A stretch of DNA of 64,000 nt from Thiodiazotropha sp050305635 (GTDB lineage: Bacteria; Pseudomonadota; Gammaproteobacteria; Chromatiales; Chromatiaceae). Where the stretch lies: contig JBNLFS010000096.1 in assembly GCA_050305635.1 (NCBI GenBank), positions 34,632-98,631 of the forward strand. Direction: 5' to 3'. A program made the translations under genes and the position numbers. Each line of letters begins with the position of its first letter. The stretch's first letter is position 1. This document shows, piece after piece, positions 1 to 8,965 of this stretch. The notes under the pieces are model-generated. The model had not been told where the DNA came from and did not search any database. It worked only from the letters and a program-made list of their open reading frames with translations.

Positions 1-108
1 GCCTTTGGCAACGGCTGGATGTTCAAGATCAAACCCAGTGACCCGTCAGAGATGAATGGTCTGCTGGATGCCGCGGCCTACGATCAGTTGGTTGCCGAAG
101 AGGACTGA
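1..108 (+). CDS. gcvH: Glycine cleavage system H protein, C-terminal end (partial)
   Basis: The window opens inside a reading frame of 35 codons ending in TGA at 106-108. The visible peptide begins AFGNGWMFKI and ends AAYDQLVAEED, which is the conserved end of H protein (the G-N-G-W-hydrophobic-x-K/R core followed by a Leu-Met/Leu-x-x-x-x-Y segment). H protein carries the lipoyl arm that shuttles the aminomethyl group between P, T and L proteins. The lipoyl-lysine region lies upstream of the window. The gene is 30 bp ahead of gcvPA on the same strand, so it belongs to the same gcv operon. The call rests on this short tail plus context. Confidence 0.85.
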   Translation, partial: AFGNGWMFKIKPSDPSEMNGLLDAAAYDQLVAEED

Positions 109-138
109 TCGGTCCCTCCACTGCTTACAGAGTCTGCC

Positions 139-1536
139 ATGCCGTTCATTCCACATACCGAACAAGACGTCGAGGAGATGCTTGCGGCCATCGGTGTCGC
201 CCGTATCGATGACCTTTTCGACGAGATACCACCTGCGCTGAGATGCGGCGAGCTCGAGGCGATTCCCTCCGGGTTGCCCGAAATGGAGGTCTCCCGGTTG
301 ATGCAGTCCCGGGCCAAGGCGGATGGACAGCCGCTGTGTTTCATCGGTGCGGGGGCCTACGACCATCATATTCCCGCGGCGGTCTGGGAGCTGACCACCC
401 GGGGTGAATTCTATACCGCCTACACCCCTTATCAGGCGGAGGCGAGTCAGGGCACTCTGCAGTTGCTGTATGAGTTCCAGTCGATGATGACCGCGCTCAC
501 CGGGATGGATGTGTCGAATGCCTCCCTGTATGACGGCGCATCGGCTTTGGCGGAAGCGGTATTGATGGCGGTGCGGGCGAACCGCAAGTCCAAGTCCAAG
601 CGGGTGCTGATTCCGCGCAGTCTGCATCCGGCCTATCGCAAGGTGGTGAACAGCATCGTGCGCAATCAGCAGATCGAATCGGTGGAGATCGGTTTCGACC
701 TGGAGAGCGGATTGCTGGATCGACAGGAACTGGAAACCCATGCGGGTGAGGATTTCGCCGCACTGGTGATTCCGCAACCCAACTTTTTCGGGGTGCTGGA
801 GCCGGTGGATGCGCTGACAGAGTGGGCTCATCAGAACGGCATGTTGGCGATCGCGGTGGTGAATCCCCTGGCCATGTCGGTGCTCAAGCCCGCCGGAGAC
901 TGGGGCGACACGGGTGCGGATATCTGTTGCGGCGAGGGACAGCCCCTGGGGGCACCCCTGGCGTCCGGCGGTCCCTATTTTGGTTTTCTCTGCTGTACCG
1001 ATGCGCTGGTTCGGCAGATGCCGGGGCGGATCATCGGCAAGACCGTGGACCTGGATGGCAAAACCGGTTACGCGCTGACTCTGCAGGCGCGGGAACAACA
1101 CATCCGGCGTTCCAAGGCGACCTCGAATATCTGCACCAACCAGGGGCTGATGGTCACTGCAGCCACCATCCATATGAGTCTGATGGGTGGCGTGGGATTG
1201 CAGCGGGTTGCCGCGGCCTGTCATGCCAATACCGCCAAACTGGTCAAGGCACTTTCGAGTCTGCCCGGGGTGGCCTCGCGTTTCACCGGGCCGGTGTTTC
1301 ATGAGGCGGTATTGACCCTGCCCATCGAAACCAAGCGGGCCCTGCGGGCTCTGGCGGCACACAATGTCCTGGGTGGTTTCGATCTGTGCGAGGATTACCC
1401 GGAATTGGGCGATGTGGTGCTGGTCTGCGCCACGGAGCTGCGCAGTGATGAGGAGATCGAAACCTATCGCAGTAAGCTGCAACGGGTGATCGAATCACAG
1501 GTTCAGACCCCCTGTCAGTTGAAACCGGATTGGTGA
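139..1536 (+). CDS. gcvPA: Glycine dehydrogenase (decarboxylating) subunit 1
   Basis: 465 residues, the usual length of the N-terminal half of a split P protein. It starts MPFIPHTEQD, typical of GcvPA, with the conserved stretch YTAYTPYQAEASQG near residues 93-106. With GcvPB it forms the PLP-dependent decarboxylase that removes CO2 from glycine and passes the aminomethyl group to lipoylated GcvH in the cytoplasm. The PLP lysine is not in this subunit. It lies 30 bp after gcvH and 7 bp before gcvPB, so one operon is likely. The split form is common in Gram-positives, archaea and some gammaproteobacteria, whereas E. coli has a single fused GcvP. Confidence 0.96.
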   Translation: MPFIPHTEQDVEEMLAAIGVARIDDLFDEIPPALRCGELEAIPSGLPEMEVSRLMQSRAKADGQPLCFIGAGAYDHHIPAAVWELTTRGEFYTAYTPYQAEASQGTLQLLYEFQSMMTALTGMDVSNASLYDGASALAEAVLMAVRANRKSKSKRVLIPRSLHPAYRKVVNSIVRNQQIESVEIGFDLESGLLDRQELETHAGEDFAALVIPQPNFFGVLEPVDALTEWAHQNGMLAIAVVNPLAMSVLKPAGDWGDTGADICCGEGQPLGAPLASGGPYFGFLCCTDALVRQMPGRIIGKTVDLDGKTGYALTLQAREQHIRRSKATSNICTNQGLMVTAATIHMSLMGGVGLQRVAAACHANTAKLVKALSSLPGVASRFTGPVFHEAVLTLPIETKRALRALAAHNVLGGFDLCEDYPELGDVVLVCATELRSDEEIETYRSKLQRVIESQVQTPCQLKPDW

Positions 1537-1543
1537 GCGCATC

Positions 1544-3001
1544 ATGATCTACGAACACTCACGCGCCGGGCGGCGCGCCACGGCACAGGCCCCTCTGGAC
1601 ATGGCGGAACTGATCGGTATTCCCGCTGAGCTGCAGCGGCACGCGCCACCGGCCCTTCCCCAGGTGTCGGAGATGCAGGCGGTGCGTCACTACACCCGAC
1701 TGTCGCAGAAGAACTTCTCCATCGACACTCATTTCTATCCCCTCGGCTCTTGTACCATGAAGTACAATCCGCGGGCCTGCAATACACTCGCAAGCCTGCC
1801 GGGATTCCTCTCCCGCCATCCGTTAGCGCCGGAAACCCACAGTCAGGGTTTTCTCGCCTGTCTCTACGAGTTGCAGGAGATCCTCAAGACCGTCACCGGC
1901 ATGCACGAGGTTTCCCTCTCGCCTGCGGCCGGCGCCCAGGGTGAGTTCGCGGGCGTGGCCATGATCCGCGCCTACCACGACGCCCGGGGCGACACGGCGC
2001 GCTGCGAGATCCTGGTGCCCGATGCGGCCCATGGCACCAATCCGGCCTCGGCGGTGATGTGCGGATTCAAGACCCGTGAGATTCCCACCGGTGAGGATGG
2101 GGACATCGATGTGGAGGCACTGCGCGCCGCGCTGGGTCCGCAGACCGCGGGCATCATGCTGACCAATCCCTCCACGGTGGGTGTGTTCGAACGGGGTATC
2201 AAGGAGATCGCCGGAATGGTGCATGAAGCCGGTGGTCTGCTCTACTACGATGGCGCGAACCTGAACGCAATCCTGGGCAAGGTGCGGCCCGGGGACATGG
2301 GCTTCGACGTGATCCACATGAATCTGCATAAAACCTTCTCCACCCCCCATGGGGGCGGTGGACCGGGGGCGGGTCCTGTGGGCGTCAGCAAACGCCTGGA
2401 GCCGTTCCTGCCGGTGCCCCGGGTGGGCTTCGACGGAACTGATTACCATTGGCTCACGGAGAAAGAGTGTCCGGAGACCATCGGCCGTCTCTCCGCATTC
2501 GCCGGGAACGCCGGGGTGCTGATTCGCGCCTATATCTATGCGCGGATCCTCGGGCGTGAGGGCATGCACCGGGTGGCGGAGTACTCCACGCTGAATGCCA
2601 ACTACCTGCTCAAGCGCCTCATGGAGGCCGGGTTCACCGCCGCTTATCCGAAACGCCGGGCCAGTCACGAGTTCATCCTGACGTTGAAGAAACAGGCTAA
2701 GGAGTTAGGGGTTAACACCATGGACTTTGCCAAGCGGCTTCTGGACTATGGTGTGCACGCGCCCACCACTTACTTTCCACTGCTGGTGCCGGAATGTCTT
2801 CTGGTCGAGCCCACGGAGACCGAAGCCAAGGAGGACTTGGACCGGTTCGTTGAAATCATGAAAACCATCCTGAACGAAGCGGAGACCCAACCCGAGGTGG
2901 TCAGGCAGGCCCCGCATACCATGCCTGTGCGGCGGCTCGACGACGTACGTGCGGCCAGAGAACTCGATCTGGCCTGGAAGGAGCCGTCGCAAGCCGGGTA
3001 G
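1544..3001 (+). CDS. gcvPB: Glycine dehydrogenase (decarboxylating) subunit 2
   Basis: 485 residues, matching the C-terminal half of split P protein. The PLP-binding lysine is in the motif MNLHKTFSTPHGGGG, with the lysine at residue 263. Other family marks are FYPLGSCTMKYNP near residues 64-76 and the NPS-TVGVFE segment near 208-216. It makes the active site with GcvPA. Only 7 bp separate it from the gcvPA stop. No gcvT or lpd is visible downstream; gcvT would be expected upstream of gcvH, outside the window. A repeat-bearing spacer follows, so this is probably the last gene of the operon. Confidence 0.96.
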   Translation: MIYEHSRAGRRATAQAPLDMAELIGIPAELQRHAPPALPQVSEMQAVRHYTRLSQKNFSIDTHFYPLGSCTMKYNPRACNTLASLPGFLSRHPLAPETHSQGFLACLYELQEILKTVTGMHEVSLSPAAGAQGEFAGVAMIRAYHDARGDTARCEILVPDAAHGTNPASAVMCGFKTREIPTGEDGDIDVEALRAALGPQTAGIMLTNPSTVGVFERGIKEIAGMVHEAGGLLYYDGANLNAILGKVRPGDMGFDVIHMNLHKTFSTPHGGGGPGAGPVGVSKRLEPFLPVPRVGFDGTDYHWLTEKECPETIGRLSAFAGNAGVLIRAYIYARILGREGMHRVAEYSTLNANYLLKRLMEAGFTAAYPKRRASHEFILTLKKQAKELGVNTMDFAKRLLDYGVHAPTTYFPLLVPECLLVEPTETEAKEDLDRFVEIMKTILNEAETQPEVVRQAPHTMPVRRLDDVRAARELDLAWKEPSQAG

Positions 3002-3026
3002 TAGGCAAACCGGGAGTTAGTTTTTT

Positions 3027-3199
3027 ACCACGAAGGTCACGAAGCGCGATCGTTCACTGACACGAAACGGTCCGGTGCTAATCAGACGTGTCCATGAATT
3101 TCGCCTCACGATCCAAGGCTCTGCTTGGGAACGTGGCGCCGGGCTCCTTAAGCGTGTCGTTGTATGATCCTTCGTGCGCTTCGTGTCCTTCGTGGTGAG
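3027..3199. repeat. CCACGAAG-type inverted repeat element, copy 1
   Basis: The left arm (from 3027) reads ACCACGAAGGTCACGAAGCG. The right arm (3169-3199) is its approximate reverse complement, CTTCGTGTCCTTCGTGGT. Together they bound about 170 bp with no plausible gene. Related arms occur at 21679-21713 and 22007-22081, so this is a dispersed intergenic repeat family. The rest of the 3002-3407 spacer holds the upstream region of the next gene and nothing else I can recognise. Confidence 0.7.
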
Positions 3200-3407
3200 A
3201 TCGATCGGCGTGCAGACAAGGGATCGAAATGGACAGATCGGTTGGCGTAATTCTCATGCCCGGTGTTCGCATGTTGTTTAATGGCTTGTTCGATTAGATC
3301 TCCAACCTTTGAGCGTTTATCCCTGATATCCCCCTTGGTACTACGAGATCATCCAACTGGGGTAGAATCTCCCGCATGAGATCTTCCTATCCAAACGAGA
3401 GGTAAGC

Positions 3408-4340
3408 ATGTCGGCTTTGATCTGTGGTTCATTCGCTTTCGATACCATCATGGTATTCCACGACCACTTTAAACATCACATCCTTCCGGAGCAGGTGCAC
3501 ATTCTGAATGTTTCGTTCCTGGTGCCGGACATGCGGCGTGAGTTTGGCGGTTGCGCCGGCAATATCGCCTATAACCTGAAGATGTTGGAGGGTGATGGCA
3601 AACCGGTCGGCACCGTGGGTGATGATTTTGAGCCCTATGCGCGTTGGATGGATGCCTGCGGGGTGAGCCGCGAATACGTCAAGGTGATCTCCGGGAGCTA
3701 CACGGCTCAGGCCTATATCACCACCGACAAGGATGACAATCAGATCACCGCGTTCCACCCGGGTGCCATGAATCGCGCCCATGAGATCGATATCAGTGGG
3801 ATCGAGGGCTGCTCATTGGGTGTCGTCTCTCCGGATGGAAGACAGGGTATGCTTGATCATGCCGCCCAGTTCGCCGATCGGGGCATCCCGTTCCTGTTCG
3901 ACCCGGGGCAGGGGATGCCCCTGTTCGACGGCGAGGAACTGCTGACCTTTGCCGAGCAGGCTACCTGGATGGCGTTCAACGACTACGAGGTGAAACTGAT
4001 GCAGGAGCGCACGGGCAAAAGCCTCAAACAACTGACGGATAGGGTGGAGGCTCTGGTCGTTACCCGGGGTGCGAAGGGTTCGGAAATCCATACCCGCGCC
4101 GGGTGTCTTGAGATCCCGCCGGCACCGGTCAAGGCGGTGGTGGATCCCACCGGTTGCGGTGATGCCTATCGTGCAGGTTTGATCTATGGTTTGATGAATG
4201 AGATGGACTGGGAAACCTCGGGAAGAATCGCCTCCCTGATGGGCGCCGTCAAGGTGGAGCAGGCCGGGACACAGAACCATTTCGTCTCCATGGATGTACT
4301 GAAGCACCGTTTCCAGAAATCCTTCGATTATCGCTTTTGA
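3408..4340 (+). CDS. PfkB-family carbohydrate/nucleoside kinase (adenosine kinase-like)
   Basis: 310 residues, a typical ribokinase-fold length. The PfkB signature near the C terminus is DPTGCGDAYRAG, with the catalytic base predicted as Asp252 and the anion hole in the GCGD turn. An N-terminal sugar-binding glycine pair is seen in FGGCAGNIAYN (residues 46-56). The family phosphorylates a sugar or nucleoside with ATP in the cytosol. The pattern around GGCAGN and the overall length fit adenosine-kinase-like members, but the substrate cannot be read from sequence. The start is supported by GAGAGG at 3397-3402. It is followed 31 bp later by moeA on the same strand, so cotranscription is possible without an obvious functional link. 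Confidence 0.85.
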   Translation: MSALICGSFAFDTIMVFHDHFKHHILPEQVHILNVSFLVPDMRREFGGCAGNIAYNLKMLEGDGKPVGTVGDDFEPYARWMDACGVSREYVKVISGSYTAQAYITTDKDDNQITAFHPGAMNRAHEIDISGIEGCSLGVVSPDGRQGMLDHAAQFADRGIPFLFDPGQGMPLFDGEELLTFAEQATWMAFNDYEVKLMQERTGKSLKQLTDRVEALVVTRGAKGSEIHTRAGCLEIPPAPVKAVVDPTGCGDAYRAGLIYGLMNEMDWETSGRIASLMGAVKVEQAGTQNHFVSMDVLKHRFQKSFDYRF

Positions 4341-4371
4341 CCCGTATGAGATACGACACCAGGCGGATGAT

Positions 4372-5625
4372 ATGAACCAGACAGACCCGGGCTGTGATCG
4401 CAACCAGAGTCCGATGAAGCCGGTCGAGGAGGCGTTGGCCTTTCTGCTGCGGCAAGCCCGACCAATCCAGGATACTGAATCCGTACCTCTGCAGGCGGGG
4501 CTGGGGCGCATCCTGGCGCAAGGGGTCCGCAGTCCGGTTGATGTGCCGCCCTGGGATAACAGCGCTATGGATGGCTACGCCGTGAGATTCCAGGACCTCG
4601 GGGCGTTTCAGCAGGGGTTGCGCATCACCCAACGGATTCCGGCGGGATCCGTCGGCACTGCGCTGGAACCCGGTACTGCGGCACGCATCTTTACCGGAGC
4701 CCCGGTGCCGCCTGGTGCCGATACGGTGGTCATTCAGGAGGTCTGCGAGGTACGCGATGAGATGTTGATGGTCCGGGAATCCCCTTCGGCGGCGGGCGCC
4801 AACATCCGGCGTGCCGGTGAGGACATCCTGCAAGGCGAGGAGATCCTCAAGCCAGGTTTGAGACTGGCGCCCCAGCATCTGGGGCTGGCGGCTTCCGTGG
4901 GTGCCGCTGAATTGATGGTGTATCGTCCTCTGAAGGTGGCCATCCTCGCCAGTGGCGATGAACTGGTGATGCCCGGGCAGCCTCTGGGTGAAGGGCAGAT
5001 CTACAATTCGAACCAGTTCACCCTGACCGGACTGGTACAACGACTGGGCTGCGAAGTGGTCCCCGTGGGTATCGTGGAGGACACCTATGAGGCAACCTGT
5101 GAGGCACTCGTCCAGGCCTCCAAAGCCGCTGACCTGGTGTTGGCGTCCGGTGGGGTTTCCGTGGGTGAGGAAGATCATGTGAAGCCCGCCGTTGAGCATC
5201 TCGGATCCCTTGAGCTGTGGAAGATCGCCAGCCGACCGGGTAAGCCACTGGCATTCGGCTGGCTGGGTGATGTGCCGTTTCTGGGGGCTCCGGGAAATCC
5301 TGTTTCCGTGTTTGTGACCTTCTCGATCTTCATGCTGCCCTTTATCCGGCTGCTGCAGGGACAGACCGAACCGGTCAGGCCGGTGATGCAAAAGGTCGTG
5401 TCCGGCTTCGAGAAATCGGGCAATGACAAACGCCAGGAGTATGCCCGGGGACGACTCGAGGTGGATGGGGATGGGCGGCAGATCGTACGGTTGTTTTCCA
5501 ATGCCTCCTCCGGAGTGATGACCTCGGTGGTCTGGGCAAACGGGTTGGTGGTGTTACCCCCGTTGACCCCGGTGGTATCCGGAGATCTGGTGGATTTCAT
5601 CCCTTTCAGTGAACTGTTTTCATAG
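4372..5625 (+). CDS. moeA: Molybdopterin molybdenumtransferase MoeA
   Basis: 417 residues, close to E. coli MoeA (411). Family marks are PPWDNSAMDGYAVR (residues 59-72), TGAPVPPGADTVV near residues 110-122, and GAPGNPVSVFVTF at 305-317. MoeA inserts molybdate into adenylylated molybdopterin in the last cytoplasmic step of Mo-cofactor synthesis. A moeB-like gene lies near the far end of the window, and a TorD-like chaperone near 45 kb is the only other hint of molybdoenzyme use here. No molybdoenzyme is present in the window. It sits 31 bp after the PfkB kinase. Confidence 0.95.
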   Translation: MNQTDPGCDRNQSPMKPVEEALAFLLRQARPIQDTESVPLQAGLGRILAQGVRSPVDVPPWDNSAMDGYAVRFQDLGAFQQGLRITQRIPAGSVGTALEPGTAARIFTGAPVPPGADTVVIQEVCEVRDEMLMVRESPSAAGANIRRAGEDILQGEEILKPGLRLAPQHLGLAASVGAAELMVYRPLKVAILASGDELVMPGQPLGEGQIYNSNQFTLTGLVQRLGCEVVPVGIVEDTYEATCEALVQASKAADLVLASGGVSVGEEDHVKPAVEHLGSLELWKIASRPGKPLAFGWLGDVPFLGAPGNPVSVFVTFSIFMLPFIRLLQGQTEPVRPVMQKVVSGFEKSGNDKRQEYARGRLEVDGDGRQIVRLFSNASSGVMTSVVWANGLVVLPPLTPVVSGDLVDFIPFSELFS

Positions 5626-5983
5626 TCCCCCTCCGGCCTACTTGGTTGGGATGTGCGCTGAGTCATGGGGTCCGGTGTCTTTTCGAGGTAGCATCGACGG
5701 TATGTTCGGGGGGTGAGGGATGTCTCTCGAACGCAACGGTCGTTGCTGTACCTGCCGCTGAAGGGGACTGGGTCGGCTTCGTTCCAGGATCTCCCATTGT
5801 TTCAATTAGCTGAGCGTCTACGACGGGTTTCGACGCAGGGTTGCGGGAATCGGCAACCGCTTTCCCGTTAAAGATCCGCTCATTATCGCCGTATATCTGG
5901 TTGTGGCCTTCGATGTCATCGAGCGTTCGTGACACGACCGGACTACACAGCGTATCAAGGGAATGTTAGGCAGGTGATAATCA
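5626..5983. other. Intergenic spacer, no gene seen
   Basis: About 360 bp between moeA and the outer-membrane barrel gene. Short open frames on the minus strand have no start-site support and no recognisable sequence. I see no terminator hairpin, tRNA or riboswitch. The 3' end should hold the promoter of the barrel gene. Confidence 0.5.
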
Positions 5984-6622
5984 ATGAACATGCGCTTATG
6001 GGTATCGGTAGGCTTGAGTTGTTTGCCTTTGAATGTGCTGGCTGAGGGGCCGATTGTCAGTGCCCGGCTAGGCAGTCTGGGGCTCAGCGTCGAAGGGGGC
6101 TTCGGCTTGACCGAACAGTTCTCGGCCCGTCTGGGACTCAACCGCTATCAGTACGACACCACCGAGCGCGTGGACGGTAACCAATACGATCTGGATCTGG
6201 ACTGGCAAAGCATCTCGCTGCTTGCGGACTGGCATCCGTTCGATGTCCCCTTGCGGTTCACCGCGGGTGTTCTGCGCAACGGCAATGAAATTCATGGTGA
6301 AACCAGTACCTCTTCGATCGTCATCGGAGATACCCTCTATCGTGATGTCGGTTTAAGAGCGGACGTTGACTTCCGCACCCTCGCCCCTTATCTGGGATTG
6401 GGCTGGGAATCCGGTCTGTTTCGGGAGCGGGGTTGGGGATTCAACGTGGATCTCGGAGTCATGTATCAGGGAGCGGGCCGGGTTAACCTGACGGCGACCG
6501 GCATGGGTGCGGATTTGGTGGACCCTGACGATCTGTCCCGGGAGGAGCGGCGATTCGAGGAGGATCTGGAGGATTACCGGTACTATCCGGTTTTTTCCTT
6601 TGGCGTATCGTATAAATTCTGA
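5984..6622 (+). CDS. Predicted outer-membrane beta-barrel protein
   Basis: 212 residues. The N terminus is a short signal peptide ending near VLA-EGP (residues 18-23). The rest alternates hydrophobic and polar residues in beta-strand fashion, and the chain ends in Tyr-Lys-Phe, an aromatic C terminus recognised by the BAM machinery. A central stretch, FTAGVLRNGNEI, resembles small eight-stranded OmpW/OmpA-type barrels and lipid-A-modifying or porin-like proteins, but I do not recognise a named family. A low-complexity acidic loop precedes the last strands (EERRFEEDLED). It is transcribed alone and convergent with the HTH gene. Function unknown. Confidence 0.75.
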   Translation: MNMRLWVSVGLSCLPLNVLAEGPIVSARLGSLGLSVEGGFGLTEQFSARLGLNRYQYDTTERVDGNQYDLDLDWQSISLLADWHPFDVPLRFTAGVLRNGNEIHGETSTSSIVIGDTLYRDVGLRADVDFRTLAPYLGLGWESGLFRERGWGFNVDLGVMYQGAGRVNLTATGMGADLVDPDDLSREERRFEEDLEDYRYYPVFSFGVSYKF

Positions 6623-6625
6623 ATG

Positions 6626-6662
6626 CATTCCCCGGGAGGCCATACGGCATCCCGGGGGAATG
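6626..6662. terminator. Hairpin between convergent genes
   Basis: CATTCCCCGGGA pairs with TCCCGGGGGAATG across a short loop, 4 bp after the barrel stop and 10 bp before the HTH gene stop. There is no good U-run on either side, so it may be a bidirectional or Rho-assisted end rather than a strong intrinsic terminator. Confidence 0.5.
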
Positions 6663-6671
6663 GGAAGGGGG

Positions 6672-7058
6672 CTATTTCTTATTTGAATGCAGCAGGACCT
6701 GTTCGAAGATGTTGCGTTTGATCCGGCTGCGAATGGGTTCGGGCAGGTTGTGCCAGGCTTTGGCGACTTCGATGGACTCATCATCCACGACCGTGGAATT
6801 GGCTTCACCGAACATCAGCCAGGCCGGATTGACGTCCAGGACCTGGGCGATCTCGTCGATCTTTCTCGGTCGCAGGCTCTTGCCATTCTCGATCTTCTGG
6901 ATGACCGCCTGATTGGTCCCGGCCCGCAGAGCGAGTTGTTCCTGGGTCCAACCCCTTTCGCGTCTCTTTCTGCGCAGTCGAGAGCCTAAAGTGTCCATTT
7001 CCCGTGGTATATAAGTTTCAAATTTTTGTGCGTGTACGTAGCTCATTGTCCTTCCCAT
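6672..7058 (-). CDS. XRE-family helix-turn-helix transcriptional regulator
   Basis: 128 residues. A Cro/C1-type HTH domain occupies about residues 24-82, with the classic run TQEQLALRAGTNQAVIQKIE (38-57). A short C-terminal region continues to LLHSNKK. The first 20 residues are poorly supported, and Met21 (start at 6998) would give a standard compact regulator; Met5 is also possible. It is divergent from lgt across a 230-bp spacer that contains two perfect palindromes (7181-7196 and 7206-7223), either of which might be its operator. Targets are unknown. Confidence 0.85.
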   Translation of the reverse strand: MGRTMSYVHAQKFETYIPREMDTLGSRLRRKRRERGWTQEQLALRAGTNQAVIQKIENGKSLRPRKIDEIAQVLDVNPAWLMFGEANSTVVDDESIEVAKAWHNLPEPIRSRIKRNIFEQVLLHSNKK

Positions 7059-7180
7059 CGGATGCCAAAAAGGGTGTTTGCATCATCTTGTACGAGGTAG
7101 CGGCGCAGTGATCAAAAACTTGACACTTTGAAGAAGTCCGTCATTTCGCCTGAGAAATTAATTCCAGTACCCGGGGATAG

Positions 7181-7196
7181 TGTGACCTGAGTCACA
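7181..7196. promoter_or_regulatory. CRP/Vfr-like palindrome
   Basis: TGTGACCTGAGTCACA has the exact TGTGA-N6-TCACA form of a CRP-family half-site pair. It lies between the divergent HTH gene and lgt, 92 bp before the lgt start. Binding is inferred only from this match. Confidence 0.5.
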
Positions 7197-7205
7197 GAAT
7201 TGTAA

Positions 7206-7223
7206 CATGACTAAACTGTCATG
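7206..7223. promoter_or_regulatory. Perfect 6-6-6 inverted repeat, candidate operator
   Basis: CATGAC-TAAACT-GTCATG is a perfect inverted repeat 65 bp ahead of the lgt start and 148 bp upstream of the HTH gene start. Its size suits a dimeric regulator such as the neighbouring XRE protein. Confidence 0.45.
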
Positions 7224-7287
7224 AAATCCAGTAGTTAGAAAAAACACCCGATTGGCGAACGGGATTCCTGTGTTAACATGCCGACCC

Positions 7288-8118
7288 ATGTTGACCTATC
7301 CCCAGATCGATCCGGAACTCATCACCATCGGGTCTGTGACCTTCTATTGGTATGGCGTGATGTACCTGATCGGTTTTCTCGGGGGGTGGCTGCTGGGGCG
7401 CTTGCGGGTTGGAAAGCCCGGCATGGTCTGGAGCGCGGCCCAGGTGGACGATATCGTGTTCTACATCGTCCTGGGTGTGGTGGTGGGTGGCCGTGTGGGT
7501 TACCTCCTGTTCTACGATCTGCCCAATTTTCTGAGTAATCCCCTGATCCTTCTGCAGGTCTGGCACGGGGGTATGTCGTTTCACGGGGGCTTGCTCGGAG
7601 TGCTGCTGGCGATGTGGTTATTTGCCCGCAAGGAGGGCAAGACCTTTTTCGACGCGACGGACTTCATTGCGCCTCTGGTCACCATCGGCCTCGGCGCCGG
7701 ACGCCTGGGAAACTTCATCAATGCAGAGCTCTGGGGGGGGATCACCCGCCTGCCCTGGGGCATGCAGGTGCCCTGCGATGTCGCGGATGATCTGTGCGCG
7801 CGTCTGGGATTGCCGCCGGGTACGGAGTTCTCACCCCCGGTGCATCCCAATCAGTTGTATGAGTTTCTCCTTGAAGGCGTGTTGTTGTTCCTCATTCTAT
7901 GGATTTTTTCCTCGAAACCTCGACCGCGCCGGGCGGTATCCGGTCTGTTTCTCATCTGTTACGGGGTGTTTCGTTTCGCGGTGGAGTTTGTGCGTATGCC
8001 GGATATCCAGTTCGGCTATCTCGCGTTCGGCTGGCTGACCATGGGACAGTTGTTGAGCGCGCCGATGATTTTGTTTGGTATGCTACTGCTCTACCTGGCC
8101 TACCGGCCGGCCAGATGA
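7288..8118 (+). CDS. lgt: Phosphatidylglycerol--prolipoprotein diacylglyceryl transferase
   Basis: 276 residues from the ATG at 7288. This start gives MLTYPQIDPE, the standard Lgt N terminus, and is preferred to the longer frame beginning at 7252. Several hydrophobic membrane segments are present. The Lgt signature GAGRLGNFINAELWG includes the essential arginine at 139. Lgt transfers diacylglycerol from phosphatidylglycerol to the lipobox cysteine of prolipoproteins at the inner membrane, which is the first step for the several lipoproteins encoded in this window. It is followed by thyA (40 bp gap) and folA in the common gammaproteobacterial lgt-thyA order. Confidence 0.97.
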   Translation: MLTYPQIDPELITIGSVTFYWYGVMYLIGFLGGWLLGRLRVGKPGMVWSAAQVDDIVFYIVLGVVVGGRVGYLLFYDLPNFLSNPLILLQVWHGGMSFHGGLLGVLLAMWLFARKEGKTFFDATDFIAPLVTIGLGAGRLGNFINAELWGGITRLPWGMQVPCDVADDLCARLGLPPGTEFSPPVHPNQLYEFLLEGVLLFLILWIFSSKPRPRRAVSGLFLICYGVFRFAVEFVRMPDIQFGYLAFGWLTMGQLLSAPMILFGMLLLYLAYRPAR

Positions 8119-8158
8119 AACCGTATTGCGATTTGCCGGGCAATCCATAGGGTAGGGC

Positions 8159-8953
8159 ATGAAACAGTATCTTGATCTAATGCGCCATGTGCGCGATACC
8201 GGGGTTGTCAAGGAGGACCGGACCGGCACCGGAACCCGCAGTGTGTTCGGTTACCAGATGCGCTTCGATCTGGGAGAGGGGTTTCCTGCACTGACCACCA
8301 AGAAGCTGCACCTGCGCTCGATCATCCACGAGCTACTGTGGTTCCTCAAGGGAGAGACCAACATCCGCTATCTCAAGGAGAACGGGGTCAGCATCTGGGA
8401 CGAATGGGCGGACGAAGCGGGTAATCTGGGGCCGGTGTATGGCTATCAATGGCGCTCCTGGCCCAATCCGGAGGGGGGCAGTATCGACCAGATCAGTCAA
8501 CTGGTTCAGCAGATCCGCGACAATCCGGATTCCCGCCGTCTGATCGTCTCGGCCTGGAACCCGGCGCAGGTCGAGCAGATGGCCCTGCCGCCCTGTCATT
8601 GCCTGTTCCAGTTCTATGTTGCGGAGGGACGGCTCTCATGCCAGCTCTATCAGCGCAGCGCGGATATCTTTCTGGGTGTTCCCTTCAATATCGCCTCCTA
8701 CGCCCTGCTGACCCTGATGCTCGCCCAGGTCACCGGTTTGCAGCCGGGCGAGTTCGTGCATACCTTTGGTGATGCGCATCTCTACAGTAATCACCTGGAG
8801 CAGGTGGAGCTGCAGCTTTCCCGTGAGCCCCGGGCCCTGCCCAGGATGCGGTTGAATCCGGACGTGCGGAGCATTTTCGATTTCAAATTCGAGGATTTCG
8901 AACTGATGGATTATGACCCGCACCCGCATATCAAAGCGCCCGTGGCGGTCTGA
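8159..8953 (+). CDS. thyA: Thymidylate synthase
   Basis: 264 residues, exactly the length of E. coli ThyA. The nucleophile Cys146 lies in LPPCHCLFQFYV. The folate and dUMP-binding run RSADIFLGVPFNIASYALL is intact. It converts dUMP and methylene-tetrahydrofolate to dTMP and dihydrofolate, which the next gene, folA, recycles. The start lies 40 bp after lgt, and folA follows after 12 bp, so the three genes probably form one transcription unit. Confidence 0.98.
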   Translation: MKQYLDLMRHVRDTGVVKEDRTGTGTRSVFGYQMRFDLGEGFPALTTKKLHLRSIIHELLWFLKGETNIRYLKENGVSIWDEWADEAGNLGPVYGYQWRSWPNPEGGSIDQISQLVQQIRDNPDSRRLIVSAWNPAQVEQMALPPCHCLFQFYVAEGRLSCQLYQRSADIFLGVPFNIASYALLTLMLAQVTGLQPGEFVHTFGDAHLYSNHLEQVELQLSREPRALPRMRLNPDVRSIFDFKFEDFELMDYDPHPHIKAPVAV

Positions 8954-8965
8954 CCGGGGGAGGGT

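Noticed and set aside
46..1482. Long minus-strand frames opposite gcvPA and gcvPB
   Set aside because: They mirror strongly conserved plus-strand proteins, show no family motifs and have no start-site support.
3027..3199. CRISPR-like repeat array at the CCACGAAG repeats
   Set aside because: Copies are few, scattered and inverted, with no regular spacers or cas genes.
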